From Actinostola sp. cb2023 (Eukaryota > Cnidaria > Anthozoa > Actiniaria > Actinostolidae), in contig JAUJYZ010001576.1 in the NCBI GenBank assembly GCA_033675265.1, positions 618,434 to 682,433 of the forward strand: a DNA stretch of 64,000 bases. Reading direction: 5' to 3'. This document shows positions 34,901 to 47,433 of the stretch, piece after piece. The notes under the pieces were generated by a model. It saw only the letters and a program-made list of their open reading frames with translations. It was not told where the DNA came from and did no database searches. The stretch's first letter is position 1. Every line of letters starts with the position of its first letter. The position numbers were made by a program, and so were the translations under genes.

Positions 34901-36356
34901 TTGCGCGCCTTTGTAATGGCGACATGTTATATACCGTTGTGGCACCGGATAACCTAGCAACTGCCGATAAAGCCTAGCACGGCCGCCCTCGCACGCACCT
35001 TTGCGTGCTTTTGGACTGGCGACATGTTATATACCGTAAAGGCACCGGATAACCTCTCAACGGCCGATAACACTCTCCACGCACCTTTGCGCGCCTTTGG
35101 ACTGGAGACATGTTATATACCGTAGTGGCACCGGATAACCTCGCAACTGCCGATAGCACTGCCCTCGCACGCACCTTTCCACCGCGCTTTTGGACTGGCG
35201 ACATGTTATATACCGTATAGTGGCACCGGTTAACCTCGCAACGGCCGATAACACTGCCCACGTACCTTTGCGCGCCTTTGGACTGGCGACATATTATATA
35301 CCGTAGTGGCACCGGATAACCTCGCAACGGCCGATAACACTCTCCACGCACCTTTGCGCGCTTTTGGACTGGCGACATGTTATATACCGTAGTGGCACCG
35401 GATAACCTCGCAACGGCCGATAACACTGCCCACGCACCTTTGCGCGCTTTTGGACTGGCGACATGTTATATACTGTAGTGGCACCGGATAACCTCGCAAC
35501 TGCCGATAACACTCTCTACGCACCTTTGCGCGCCTTTGGACTGGCGACATGTTATGTACCGTAGTGGCACCTCGCAACGCCGATAAACCTCGCAACTTTT
35601 GGACTGGCGACATGTTATATACGTAGTGGCACCGGATAACCTCGCAACTACGATAACACTCTCCACGCACCTTTGTTGCGCTTTGGACTGGCGATATAGC
35701 ACTCTCCACGCCCACGCACGCACCTTTGCGCGCTTTTGGACTGGCGACATGTTATATACGGTAGTGGCACCGGATAACCTCGCAACGGCCGATAACACTC
35801 TCCACGCACCTTTGCGCGCCTTTGGACTGGCGACATGTTATATACGGTAGTGGCACCGGATAACCTCGCAACGGCCGATAACACTCTCCACGCACCTTTG
35901 CGCGCCTTTTGGACTGGCGACATGTTATATACGGTAGTGGCACCGGATAACCTCGCAACGGCCGATAACACTCTCCACGCACCTTTACGCGCCTTTGGAC
36001 TGGCGTCATGGTATATACGGTAGTGGCACCGGATAACTTCGCAACGGCCGATAACGCTCTCCACGCACCTTTGCACGCCTTTGGACTGGCGACATGTTAT
36101 ATACCGTGGTGGCATCGGATAACCTCGCAACTGCCGATAGCACTGCCCACGCACGCACCTTTCCGCGCTTTTGGACTGGCGACATGTTATATACCGTGGT
36201 GGCACCGGATAACCTCGCAACGGCCGATAACACTGACCACGCACCTTGCGCGCCTTTAGACTGGCGACATGTTATATACCGTAGTGGCACCGGATAACCT
36301 CGCAATGGCCGATAACACTGCCCGCGCACCTTTGCGCGCTTTTGGACTGGCGCCAG
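31955..36356. repeat. 86-bp satellite array, about 51 monomers
   Basis: The monomer starts GGCACCGGATAACCTCGCAA and includes CTTTGCGCGC and GGACTGGCGACATGTTATAT. Some monomers are 90 bp through an extra CGCA in the CCCACGCACGCACC region. GC-rich relative to its surroundings. The period is not a multiple of three, so the many 60-200-codon frames with repeated SAVARLSGATTVYNM are artefacts. Degraded monomers occur near 35570-35710. Confidence 0.97.
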
Positions 36357-37763
36357 TTTGTTGTTTGAGCTCGCATCGTCGGTTTTCGGTAGACTTGATG
36401 GCGCCTAGTAAACATTGCTTTGAGAATCCATCGTGTATATTTTCTTACAGTAGTTTTCTGCAGGTTATAATATGTACCACTCCCTTGATAACGACAGGCG
36501 TTCTGAACATATACGCGTACGTATGTTACGTATAATTAAATGCGCACCGACAAGGTAACTATGCCTTAGTGCCTTATTATTATTAGTGTGCTGTTCCAGT
36601 GTCAAACGCACTGAGCCTAATCAAACTCACATCCATCATTTTCAAAACTGTTTCTTTCATTTGAAGTGTTCATTCTGGTGTTTTCCCTTCAGAAGCCTTT
36701 CCCATGGAGGCAACAGGGGGTAGTCAGGTGTTCGAGTGCCTTCTCCCTTCGTCACGCGGCGTCACAGATAAGACACTTGAACACAAGTAACCTACACATC
36801 CCCTCTGGTGCAAAGTTTGTCAGGTGATGATAGACCATGGTGGGATTATGCCATGCTATGCTAAACACAGCCCTGATCTTTGCCGCTAATGTAAATAAAT
36901 TGTATCGGAGTACAAAAGATTGTCACGTTACCGCTTGTTAATGACTTCCTTGCCGCCTTGTTACAGACTCTTCACACACACTTTTCACGTACGTCTTCAG
37001 ACAATCACGAGTGCTCTTCAATTTCCTCAGCGCATAAAGTGACTTTATTATGCAGAAATAATAAATGAGTTTGTTTAATCAGATGAATTTTTCACATTTA
37101 GACGCCCTGGTGAACGTCCTCCCTCTTCTTGTCCGAAATAGCTTGAATCCGATACCTGAATGGTTTTGACTCGATGAATGAATAGACAGTTTACACCCAT
37201 GCGGGTAGCCCGTGACAGCCCCCTGGCCACGCCCAAGATCTTAAGCAGGTTTCAAGGAATCTCTAATTGATGAAACCGTGCGATAATCGAACAAGTGTAC
37301 GTATCTCTGTAGATTACGAAGCGTAGTACATCACCTTTGTGTGGTCGTAACGAGCCACTGATCAAGTAACGGTATCGGGCTTTGACATGTAATGCAGTCT
37401 TGGTATTTCATTTGCCCTCATGTAGATTTGAGGGATAAAACAAGCAAGTTTGAGTTTTAAAATAACTCACAGTATGTTCACGGTTTTTCCGATAAGATCT
37501 TTATCATTGTAAGATCAAATACGAGCGGGCGGGAAAACATTACATTACACATTTGCCAAAGATAACACAGCAATCACTGACATCACACGATAATATCACA
37601 ATAATGACTTGATCTCCAAACCACTGACAGATTAAAAACTATCATATAGTCTCATAAAGTTCAGGAATTTTAAAAACCCCATTTTGAAATGAGAACAGAC
37701 TGGCACGCTGCCAATGATTTGCCACCACATCAACGCTTCAAACCGTGCTCTCTGAAAGGCGGG
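36357..37763. other. no gene seen
   Basis: No coding, RNA or repeat feature that I can support. Confidence 0.4.
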
Positions 37764-37769
37764 GTGTGT

Positions 37770-37813
<44 letters not shown>
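37764..37813. repeat. (GT)n followed by poly-G
   Basis: GT dinucleotides run directly into about 30 G. The poly-G is prone to assembly error. Confidence 0.9.
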
Positions 37814-37814
<1 letters not shown>

Positions 37815-38352
37815 GTGAAGATTCATCTTTTATCAACCATTTTCTTAGTCCCAGTTAACTAATTAACGATCTATAAAGAAAGACTGAAGACTCGGAGTGT
37901 ATTACATTCTTGTTTAAACGCAGTGTTATTATTCATAGAGACTCTGACATTTTTATTACATAGTTGGCATTTATTATTGTTATTTATATTTTAACATGTA
38001 GATATATATTAATATATTTTTTCTCATACTTAGTTTTTAGACTTTTTGAATTGTATATATATGTAGAACGCATTTGGGCAATTCTGGAGAGTGCACTATT
38101 GAAATAATAAAGTATGATATATATATATTTTTGATTTCCTAAGACGATTGAAAATATGAGTTATAAAATATCTGTAGTTAGTGGATGGAAGGATAGCCAT
38201 CATTAATTATTCGAAGTAAAGGGTTTGAGAAGAGATAGAAGAACCTTCACATTCGATAAGACAAGAATAGCCGGCATAGTGTTTGCAAGTACAGTTGTCT
38301 TCTCAACTAGTCGCACGTGAAGGAACGCAAAGAATTCTATTAAAAGACATTT
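37814..38352. other. no gene seen
   Basis: AT-rich, with TA runs. Nothing supported. Confidence 0.4.
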
Positions 38353-38450
38353 TTATATATATATTTTTTTATATATCTTTGTATTCAGCGCTCAGAACTT
38401 TCGCTATGAGCGCTTTATAAATATTTATTATTATTATTATTATTATTATT
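38353..38450 (+). mobile_element. possible SINE/LINE 3' tail
   Basis: CGCTTTATAAATATTTATTA runs into an (ATT)n tail, the usual 3' end of short retroposons in invertebrates. No A/B box was found upstream, so the body is missing or unrecognised. A similar tail occurs at 60290-60320. Confidence 0.35.
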
Positions 38451-41284
38451 ACACAATAGACTGATTACGATCTGTAAGATTTTTATACAGCAAATTTGAA
38501 GGAAATTCACCAACTTCTACTCAATAGTTTCATCTAAAATATTGAAACGAACAATTAATGAAATCCTCTGTATTTTCCTGTTCTGGTGAAGTGCTTTGCC
38601 TTGCGGCGGTAGTGCCTTCGCAGTGTGGACATGTAGTATTGAGCGATTCGCGCGAGCGAGCTGGGTTGGGTTAAATACTGAGGATTGCTCACTTCAAATC
38701 CCTCAGTTCATTTCTCACAGGATTTTTTAATTAAGAAAAAAAGGAGTTTAAGAGGTTCAGAAGAACTGAGGGCAACAGCTAACTCACTGCACAGCATTTA
38801 TACTCAGTTTACGCGGTACAGAACAGGGTTTAGTTCAAGCAGTTCTCGGCCGGCCGGCGCACAAAATCATGCCGATAATATTTTAGCACGATCACCTGGC
38901 GCAACAACAACATCCAGCATCGATTGTCTAAGTTTATTACTTGTAGTGATACAGGTTGCTACTAGTTTTTACAACAACACGAAGGCTGGCATATAAATGA
39001 ATCCTAAGATTCCAATAAACCAACGCGGAAGCTGTGCTTAAGGGAGCTTGAATAGTGTTTATGCGTCAATGTCCAATTGCAGTACAATTTCTTTACTTTC
39101 AGGTGTTAAATTTTGTATCTGGCTGGTTAGCAAACAATATAGTCTGCAAAGTTACTGATCTTCACGTGATGTCATGGCGGCCATGTTGGTTTTTGTTTGT
39201 GCATGTTTAATTGATTGCAAACCAGCAATTATTTGAGACGAAGAGAATATGTGTCTTCTGTAACTACTGGAGATTTCATTTCGGTTGTCGTTCAAAACCT
39301 AATGTTCCTCAGTACTTGGCCAGCACTCGACCTTCATGTTCAAATATTAAGAACAACAAAGTGCTCGGGTAAACACTAGCTACAGCTACACTTAGTTAAG
39401 GCAGGGTCTTTCTCAGCTTGTTTTGAACAACTTATATTATATATACAAGTATATAAGTATATATGAAATAGAATGATTGTTTACGTTGGGAAGGATGTCG
39501 CTTTGGCATAAGAAGACCGACGTTAATTTGCTTGCGTGCCTACTTCCAAGAACCTTGTTTAAATACACTAATTGTTAACTGATAGTTACACTGCACAAGC
39601 ATTATCAAGTGGATGTTAGATTTACCACTATGACACGCAGGATGAAATGATGAAAATAAATGTTCTTGTAGCCGTGTGTCAGTCACTGCGTGCGCGCAAA
39701 CCAGCAAAAGCGTCGTAAATCTATTCCTTTCGGTGTTCGTCGCAGATGCGCGTGTTTCCTTTAGTGTTCTGAGCTTTGCAATCTAGCATTAAAACTCTAT
39801 GGCTTGGATCAATTGTCAATGAGATCTCCATGGCCAAGAGAAAAGTGCGTACAGAGAACCCATTGCTGGGATTGTTTTGCATCAAGCAATGGCGCTGATT
39901 TTCGATTATAAATTGCCGGACCAGTATAGGTGCGAATACTTGTCTACTCTGTTACTACGCTTGCTTGTATTCAGCAAGTGAATCTTACATTTGATTAATC
40001 AACTGTGTTGCGCAGGGAAGAAACTTGGAGACTGGGAGACCGAGTGGTTTAGATATCAGACTTTAGAACAATCCTAGAATATTACAACACTGAATTTCCA
40101 CTGCAAAACCAGCTAGCACTGAGTTAGCATTCGATCCACACTATTATATCAAGTTCATTCTTTGTTCCATATTACGCTCCAATATATCTGGGAAACTCTC
40201 TTGAATGCAAGTTTCAACTGTTTGTCTTAAACTATGCTTTTGGTTTGAAATGAAGATAAAATAACAATGTTAGTAGGAAAGCAATTCCATCAACTGAAAA
40301 CTACTTTGGCCGTGAATATACGCCGATTTTCGGCTCTAGAACTGAGGTTCAACTTTTGAATTATTCACACAACGTTCATTGAAGTTACTACTTGATTAAA
40401 TATTGAAAAAGAAGATTTTCAAATCGAACTGAAAACATTTTAAATGTTTTGTACTGTCTACAACTAATGCCACTAGTGAAACGTCGATTAATATAAACAA
40501 AATGGCGGCCATCAAAATGGCGGCCGTGGACAGCCATCTTTGAATGTTGTCGTCAAGTGAGTATGCTCGACGGTATTTCGCTTTCATAGCAAAACTTCAT
40601 CAAAATTTAACTTGTATTGCTTATAATAACTAAAGAACTTCAAGTACAAAAGCGTAGTAGTGTGTTATTGGAAGTTGCATCGATACTGGATCGTCAGTTT
40701 GCTTGTCGCAGCAGCTAGATCTCATGATATCAGTGAAGTTTAGTTCGTATTTTTTTAATTTTTTTTATCGATATAAATTTCGCATTAATCCGTTCCTTGA
40801 ATGGAAGCTAGCATTGTTCGAACTATGAACTCGTCTCTCGAAGGCACCACTGATTTAGGAACTAAAGTCAAAGCAGTGGCTACAAAGTAATGTTAAGGGC
40901 TGGACTACAGGTCCATTCATGGTAAACTATTCAATGCTATACTCACTCAGCTAAGGAGAAGTATTACTAAAAAAGATTGTTATTACGGATTGCTAAACGG
41001 CGTTCAGTGAGGTTCAAGGTGTTTATGACTAACATCGGTGTCATCCCACCCTTGACTAAGGTTTCAGCCACATTCACAAAGGGAAACTGAAAGAATGTAA
41101 GTTTAAGCTGCAGGGAGCGTGCATGCAGGAGAAGGTAACGCAAAAAAAAAAAGAAGTTAACAAGGGATGCTTTTTATTGCAAAGCACAAGTAGTTTTCAT
41201 TTTGCACTGAGCTTCTATTAAGACAATTGGATCAGCTCTACCACCGTTTTCATTGCGATACCAACATCGAAATACCCACATTTT
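38451..41284. other. no gene seen
   Basis: About 2.8 kb without a supported feature. Confidence 0.4.
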
Positions 41285-41530
41285 TGAGCTGACAATCAAA
41301 ATGATAAATTACCATATAGAATCTAGATAAGCGTTTGATCGACTTGTCTTCTAATGAACACAACCTGGACAGGATATCATTTTAGATCTAGCAATAATTA
41401 CTACCTTAATGATTAAAAAACACATTCCTCAACTACCATAGTTATCTCTTGCTGTCCTCAGCTAATCTCTTGAAATCCAACTCTTTCTCATCAGTTAGCA
41501 AATTCACATCTTTGCAATACCACTAATTAT
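41285..41530 (+). repeat. diverged copy of the 567-bp segment
   Basis: Shares CACATTCCTCAACTACCATA, GTTATCTCTTGCTGT and CTCTTGAAATCCAACTCTTT with 24684-25250, in the same order but with many changes. Confidence 0.8.
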
Positions 41531-41884
41531 ATAGTCTATCTGTTTACTGATGACTAAGTAATGAAATTAAGATATTATTATATTGAAACAAGTAAGTTTA
41601 ACAGATACTATTTTGGAAGTAAAATCAGTGTAAAGTTTGTACAATTCGTTTGTCGTGCTTGTGTCACACCTATAATGGAGTGAATCTATCATGAAAAATA
41701 GTTAGAAGGGTATCTTGGTTATAGTAAAAAGGCACAGAAACTAGTTTAATTTGTTCACATATTTCGTTAAATAAAGATATTTTACTTTATTATATCCATG
41801 CAGTGACCCATAGACTGAGAACACTGTAAATGTCTTGAAATATGTTTCTGTAGCAACTCGTAATCACACATACACGGCAATGAT

Positions 41885-42365
41885 GCCTTGGCTTGTTTTA
41901 CACGTAAACTCGGCAATCAATCGTTAACTGAGAACAACGAAAACACATGGGGGATCGCCCTGTCTAACTCCTCCGCTATGAAGTTGAAAAAAGCTTGTGG
42001 CATACCCGTTATTCAGAATACAGCTTTGAATGTTATTATACATAGTGTCTACCCAATTTATAAAAGACTCTCCGAAGTTAAAAGCTTGGAGCGCTTTTCT
42101 CAAAAAACTCCAGATTAGCGTATCAAAGGCTTTTTCAAAATCAATAGCTACCATCAAACCAGATAGTTTTGCTCTTTAGCATAAAACATTTTAAAATCGT
42201 CAATAAGTCTTATACATGTCAAAAATAAGTCTACCTTTCACATAAGCATTCTGGTAGTCTATGAATAATGTGTGGCAGTACGGATTCTAGTCGTTTAGCA
42301 AGTGCTTTAGTGACTATCTTAACATCGAGTTCAAGGGATACAAACATTAGTCTCTGCTTATACTC
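41885..42365 (-). pseudogene. degenerate non-LTR (L1-type) reverse transcriptase fragment
   Basis: The minus strand encodes, in order, VKIVTKALAKRLESVLPHII, then (other frames) AYVKGRLIF, then VAIDFEKAFDTLIWSFLRKA (RT motif A, F-D box), NNGYATSFF and GGVRQGDP (motif B). At least two frameshifts and several stops separate these, and the catalytic YADD region is absent. The motif set fits LINE polymerases of the L1/Tx1 type. It sits inside the diverged copy of the 24.7-28.4 kb duplication, probably as an insertion. Confidence 0.85.
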
Positions 42366-43329
42366 TATGATCGCTGGAGCTTAATTAAGGAATACACTAG
42401 AAATGCGCAGTTTCAAACATCCGTCGAACTGAATTAACCTCAGTCTAGTGGAACTGACACACGCAATGTAGGAAAAAGGCAGTTTAGAAAGACATGGTAA
42501 ATGTCAATATAGCATAAAATAAAGACATATTTGTGGACTCTGGCAGTCAAAATACGTTTTTCAGTGTTTATAGATTGTCTATAAAGAAGTTAAAAGATGA
42601 TACGAAACTATTTCAATGCCGGTACATTGAACTTTCACTATCAGTTCACGAATTTACAATTGCAAATGCGTATTCGTTAACTTCGCAATGGATTAAATGT
42701 TACATACAGTGTATGATCGATATTCATCATAAAAACAAACTTCTGGACGAACAAAAACTGACCAATCGTTCGTATTTAATTTACTTCAACTGATCTGATC
42801 CCAGAAATAAAATGAATTCCTTAATTGTAAATGATCAAGTCGTCCATGGCAAACTGAAACAGTTGAGTTCCAAAAGTATCTCGATATTTACAATACACAT
42901 CAGATACGTACTGGAGTATAATTTCAGAACAAGATGATGCGCTTCGTCGGCTTTTAGTGAACTAAATGCCGTTGCTTTATCAAACAATCAGTTTTATCGA
43001 AATGAAGAAAGCTTTTTGCAGTCAACTCAAGTTGGGTTGCTATTGTCTTTCAGTTAAGATATCTTGGGCCGGAGATTTGAATAGTCAGTTAGCTTGTGTC
43101 ATAGCTGTTCGTGGTAAGTTATTGAGCTCGTAAAAAGTTAACTGAGAATCATTTCCTATTACAGTGTAGAAGGACGGTAGTGACTGTGCCAGCTTGGACT
43201 TCAACAGCATGAACGATCAACTGAACGAATGTCGAGCGGCTATCAAGAATTAACTTGGCCATTCTAGAATAGAAATGTTAATGTGATCTGGTGTTGAAAA
43301 AACAGTATTTAGAATAAACGGTCAGGATG
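42366..43329. other. no gene seen
   Basis: An 86-codon plus-strand frame at 42533 has no recognisable feature. Confidence 0.4.
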
Positions 43330-44195
43330 CTGTCTTTGACTCGTTGAAACATCAACTGATGTCTGGACAAACAGATAAATCGGCCAAAACCATTTCCATC
43401 CAGCGTTAAACGGAAATCACATCTTTCTTCAAAGGAATTATGTAAGCCATTCTACTTCAGATATGTTTCTTGACACAAAGAAAGACGTCCAATGACCTGC
43501 TCGATCATTGTTTTTACTATTCCGGTCTCTGACAACAAAATACCAAAGGAAAAGACTAACGGCTCCTTTCAAGGTGGTGAAAATGTTTTAAAAACGACGA
43601 AAAAGACGACATTACATGTGCGTAAAGGCCTTTGAACAATCTCTTAGTGAAATAACTGCGGACAGCGATCATGACCTTATTCACAGTACTGACAAGGCTA
43701 CAAATGAACCAAAGAGGGCCTTCGTCTCAGTAGTAATCGATACAACTGTGTTTCCTTTAGTACCAAATTGGTAGCTGAATTATAGTTATTCACATGTGCA
43801 CTCAGCTTTTCTTCTGAGAGTTTATTCGAGTCAGTAAGTTCTTTCCGTAAACAGCTACAGAATCTTGACCTAACTAACACCACCTTGAACTTACAAAATA
43901 CTAGGTTCACTTTGACTGTTATTTTTAGTGCATTATAAAAGCTACAGCTGAAGGAAATTCCGACCAGATAATTAAGTAGTTCTGTTTGAACTTTTCCAGT
44001 GATAATAATGATACTTTTTAGTTAACTAGTGTTTCAACCCACAGATTTTCCTCGGCATTTTAATTCAACTCCTCCCTTTGTGAACGCATTGTTCATTGTT
44101 TGGCAAAGCAGGAAGGTGACATTCCACTTGGACCAAAAGTTCGGCCAAACTTTCTCCAAAATTACCTACTTATTTTGGTCACTCGACCTCGAATG
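43330..44195 (+). repeat. 2.2-kb repeat, diverged and deleted copy C
   Basis: Matches A and B in blocks: AACCATTTCC and GTTAAACGGAAATC, then AATCTCTTAGTGAAATAACT, AGTACCAAATTGGTAGCTGA, and finally TTTGGCAAAGCAGGAAGG near 44100. Spacing is shorter than in A and B. Confidence 0.8.
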
Positions 44196-45306
44196 CCTCG
44201 ATTGTTGAAGATATAATAGAGTAAGATGAATGAATCAGGGTTTCGTGAGCTAGTACACAGTCACATGTAGCCGGATCGTGGAAGAACAGCCCGAGATATG
44301 TCCTTTGCCCAAGCTATCCAAAATGGCGACAACTAACGCAGGGCGCAGAATAGCTACATATACTTTTTGTGTTCTTTGATATCTATTTTAACAAACACTT
44401 TCAACAGGAGTGTAATAATAAACTGTACTATAAGCTCCATAAGGAATGGATGTGAAAGCTGATTAGTGAAAGCCGAGAGAAGCATATACGAACCGTTGCG
44501 CGTATGGAATAGTTTATCTTACGTTGTTGCAACTAGATTGCATTGGATGTACCATTCAGTCTTAGACAACAAACAACTAATGCGTTAATTTTATTTATTT
44601 ATTTATTTATTCAAAGACGATGACACTGACCCAGTTGTTGGTGGTCGATGCTCCGAAATGTGTTTCTTGTTAAAAGGTGTACTGATGTAGCGATGAAGTG
44701 ACGGCTCGAAGGAGTGTTAGTTCACCCGGTCGTAGTTTTCAAGTGGTATCAGATGATTTGAAATGTTCTTCAGTTGTCATAAAGCACTAGGTATTCTAAG
44801 GTGGTCGTTTCGATGTGCTACTCATAGTTGTAAGCTGGGGAAGATTTTCACAATATTTCAATGCAATAATACTGAATCAATAGTCGTTATTGTATCATTG
44901 AGAAATATAGCCGCATGGATTCAACATCTCTGTTTATGGAACTTTCGTGTGGTATGCCAGGAAACTACCAATCAAGTGAAGATGTATTACAGACATTTTT
45001 GTTGAAGGTTTTCCCTGTCGGTTGACCTGCATGGAAATCAGTGTTTCTGAACAATTCTGATATCAGGTCAGAAATTAAAATAACTCGGGAAAAAAATCAG
45101 ATTTCTTCCTTAAACTGGACCGGATACAGGGTTTTTGCAGTCTGGGTACAAAGTATGGTAGCTTGTGTTGATGTTCAAACTACTGAGCAACAAAGCGGTT
45201 TTAGACTTTAGAACTCTTCGATTAGCAGCTGTATTCAGTAGGAGTGCCGAGATAAAACTCCATGGAAACCTGAGATGTATATACTGTAGTCACCTAATAG
45301 CAACAT
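44196..45306. other. no gene seen; small (TTTA)n at about 44590
   Basis: No supported coding feature. Confidence 0.4.
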
Positions 45307-45712
45307 GCTATCAACTATGTTGGGTTCATCAACACTAGAAAGCTCGCAACCTTCTTTCGTTGAAATATCGACATTTCATGAACAAATAATAAATCCAAAC
45401 CATTTCCATAGTTAAACGGAAATCCTATCTTTCTTCAAATGATACTTGAGTTATTATGCACTATTACTTGATGGTTAAGTTAAGATTTCTATATTCATGT
45501 TGAAAGTAGGATGGCGACAAGAGGACACGACGGCGTCCATTGCCCTACTCAGCAACAATGTCGTGTCATTCAAATTGTTTTTATTCTTGCGTGTTTTAAT
45601 AGCAAAACTAGTGCTGGAAAATGATAGAGGTTTGACTCTCTTCTCTGGAAACTGTACATCAGTGTCTATAATAGATATTTTACTAGTTAGAAGCCATGTA
45701 GGTCATTCAGCC

Positions 45713-45772
45713 ATGCCACGGAAATCTAAAACACATGCAGAGAGATCTAGAAAGGCACACAACCTGGCGAGA
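45713..45772 (+). pseudogene. short basic N-terminal-like coding remnant
   Basis: ATG opens MPRKSKTHAERSRKAHNLAR and then runs into the GTT microsatellite. In copy A the same DNA has lost the reading frame at the ATG. A basic MPRKS start resembles the N-termini of several transposon-encoded replication proteins, but it is too short to assign. Confidence 0.2.
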
Positions 45773-45774
45773 GT

Positions 45775-45825
<51 letters not shown>

Positions 45826-47048
45826 TGTTTTATATTCAATTATCAGTACGACATTCACAAAGAAGTAATGCAAAGAAAAGCAAATATTTCAAGCTTGGTC
45901 AGTATTCACTACACAGTATATGAAAGCGCAAACACAAGCCAAGCGCAAAGACAAGCACAAGAGGCCTTATTTCAGTGTGATAACGGCCTGGCACAAGCAG
46001 TATAGGCACTTGGGTCAATCCCAGTGAAAACCAGGAATTACAGACAAAGAACGCATTTGGACAATTTCTTTGCCGAATTTATTGGACGTTAGATTAATAG
46101 TCACATCAAACTAGAGACTACCACTTCTATGTCTTAGAAATAATGCTATCTCTCACTTGTGCAGACGACAACACAAATTCGAGGAGGAATTTGATAAAAC
46201 TAATGGATCACAAAAACAAAAACGCACAAAAACAAATTTCATCTTCAACAAGAAGTGTGTAGCGAGCAAAGTATAACGAGTCGCCGGCCTTGAAAAGTTG
46301 TAAGGTAGAAAACTAACGTATGCTTAGTTTAACTTGAACAAGTCTGGTAAGGAATACACAATCACGTATTCATACAATAGCATGTTAGTGAACTATATTA
46401 TCGATCATTGAATACATTTTCAACTATCGATTTGCGCAACTTAGTTATCTGTGGCGGAACGTTGTGATCGCAATATTTAATAAGTACTTACGACATGTCG
46501 TCTCATGTTGTCTCTCAATCTCTTAGTGAAATAACTGCGTTCAGCGATCATGACCTTATTTACAGTACTACAAATGAACCAAAGACCGCAGTGTTTCAAA
46601 GGGCATGCAACTCAGTAATAACCGATACAACTTGTTTCCTTTAGTACCAAATTGGTAGCTGAATTATAGTTATTCACATGTGCACTCAGCATCCTATGAG
46701 AGTGTAGTCGAGTCAGTAAGTTCTTTCCGTAAACAGCTACAGAATCTAGTGACCTAACTAACTCCACTCCTTGAGTTGATAACTAGTGGCAGCCCGACTT
46801 AATGGACAAATATTACTTTTACTGATAGTTTAGCTCTATTAACGACGACATTCAAGTCAACTTATCGTGCATGTCTACGTTTCAAGTGCGTTTTAATTCA
46901 GGTGTGAGTCTTTGTTTGGCAAAGCAGGAAGGCGTACAAGAGTTCGACGGCAAACTTTCTCCAATAGTTACCTACTTAATTGTCTTAGTCACTCCACCTC
47001 GATTACCTGCCCTGGCGGAAAGGTGATTCATAAAAATGAAACATTCAG

Positions 47049-47429
47049 CTACAATTGTAGGCCGGGTTCCATAAAGAGTACGCGCACATACAGTTCGTGG
47101 TACTGTGTACTTATTTGCAGCGAAACCGTCTTGATTCCCTCAACTATCTGATATGAAAGTATCTTAATTAGTGCTACTGAGGTGCTTACTGATAAAGAGT
47201 ATACAGCATACGTGTGTGGCATAATAGTTCTGCAACTATGGCTGTGTGTACCAGGAAATACTCGATAAATAGTGGTCACAATTTCCTGAAACAAGTCAGC
47301 CAATATGATTAATGGCTGACAAGTTTCCTGTATAAAGATGTATAACGGAATGGCCTGCCAGTTCGACGGCCCAGAATGACCAGAGGCTATGTACCGTGAA
47401 AAGGGTTTGGATTTATAAGTAAATGTCAT
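47049..47429 (-). CDS. hypothetical ORF in duplicated segment B
   Basis: Counterpart of the 27902-28351 frame. Starting at MTFTYKSKPFSRYIASGHSG it matches with a handful of substitutions, then ends differently (LFMEPGLQL) because of an indel. A longer reading extends upstream into a microsatellite (QAQAQAQ) and is not credible. Confidence 0.2.
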   Translation of the reverse strand: MTFTYKSKPFSRYIASGHSGPSNWQAIPLYIFIQETCQPLIILADLFQEIVTTIYRVFPGTHSHSCRTIMPHTYAVYSLSVSTSVALIKILSYQIVEGIKTVSLQISTQYHELYVRVLFMEPGLQL

Positions 47430-47433
47430 TAAC

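Larger units (their letters stand above)
45307..47433 (+). repeat. 2.2-kb duplicated segment, copy B
   Basis: Near-identical to 26068-28355. Contains a (GTT)n run at about 45775-45824. It ends at GTCATTAAC, after which AAGCACAAACACAAGCAC-type repeats replace the flank seen in A. Confidence 0.9.

Noticed and set aside
31728..36535. Dozens of 60-200-codon frames with SAVARLSGATTVYNM repeats
   Set aside because: 86-bp satellite read in rotating frames on both strands; no start or stop logic beyond the monomer.
41540..41575. Third hammerhead-like CTGATGA...GAAA
   Set aside because: The bases between cannot form stem II and no stem I partner is present.
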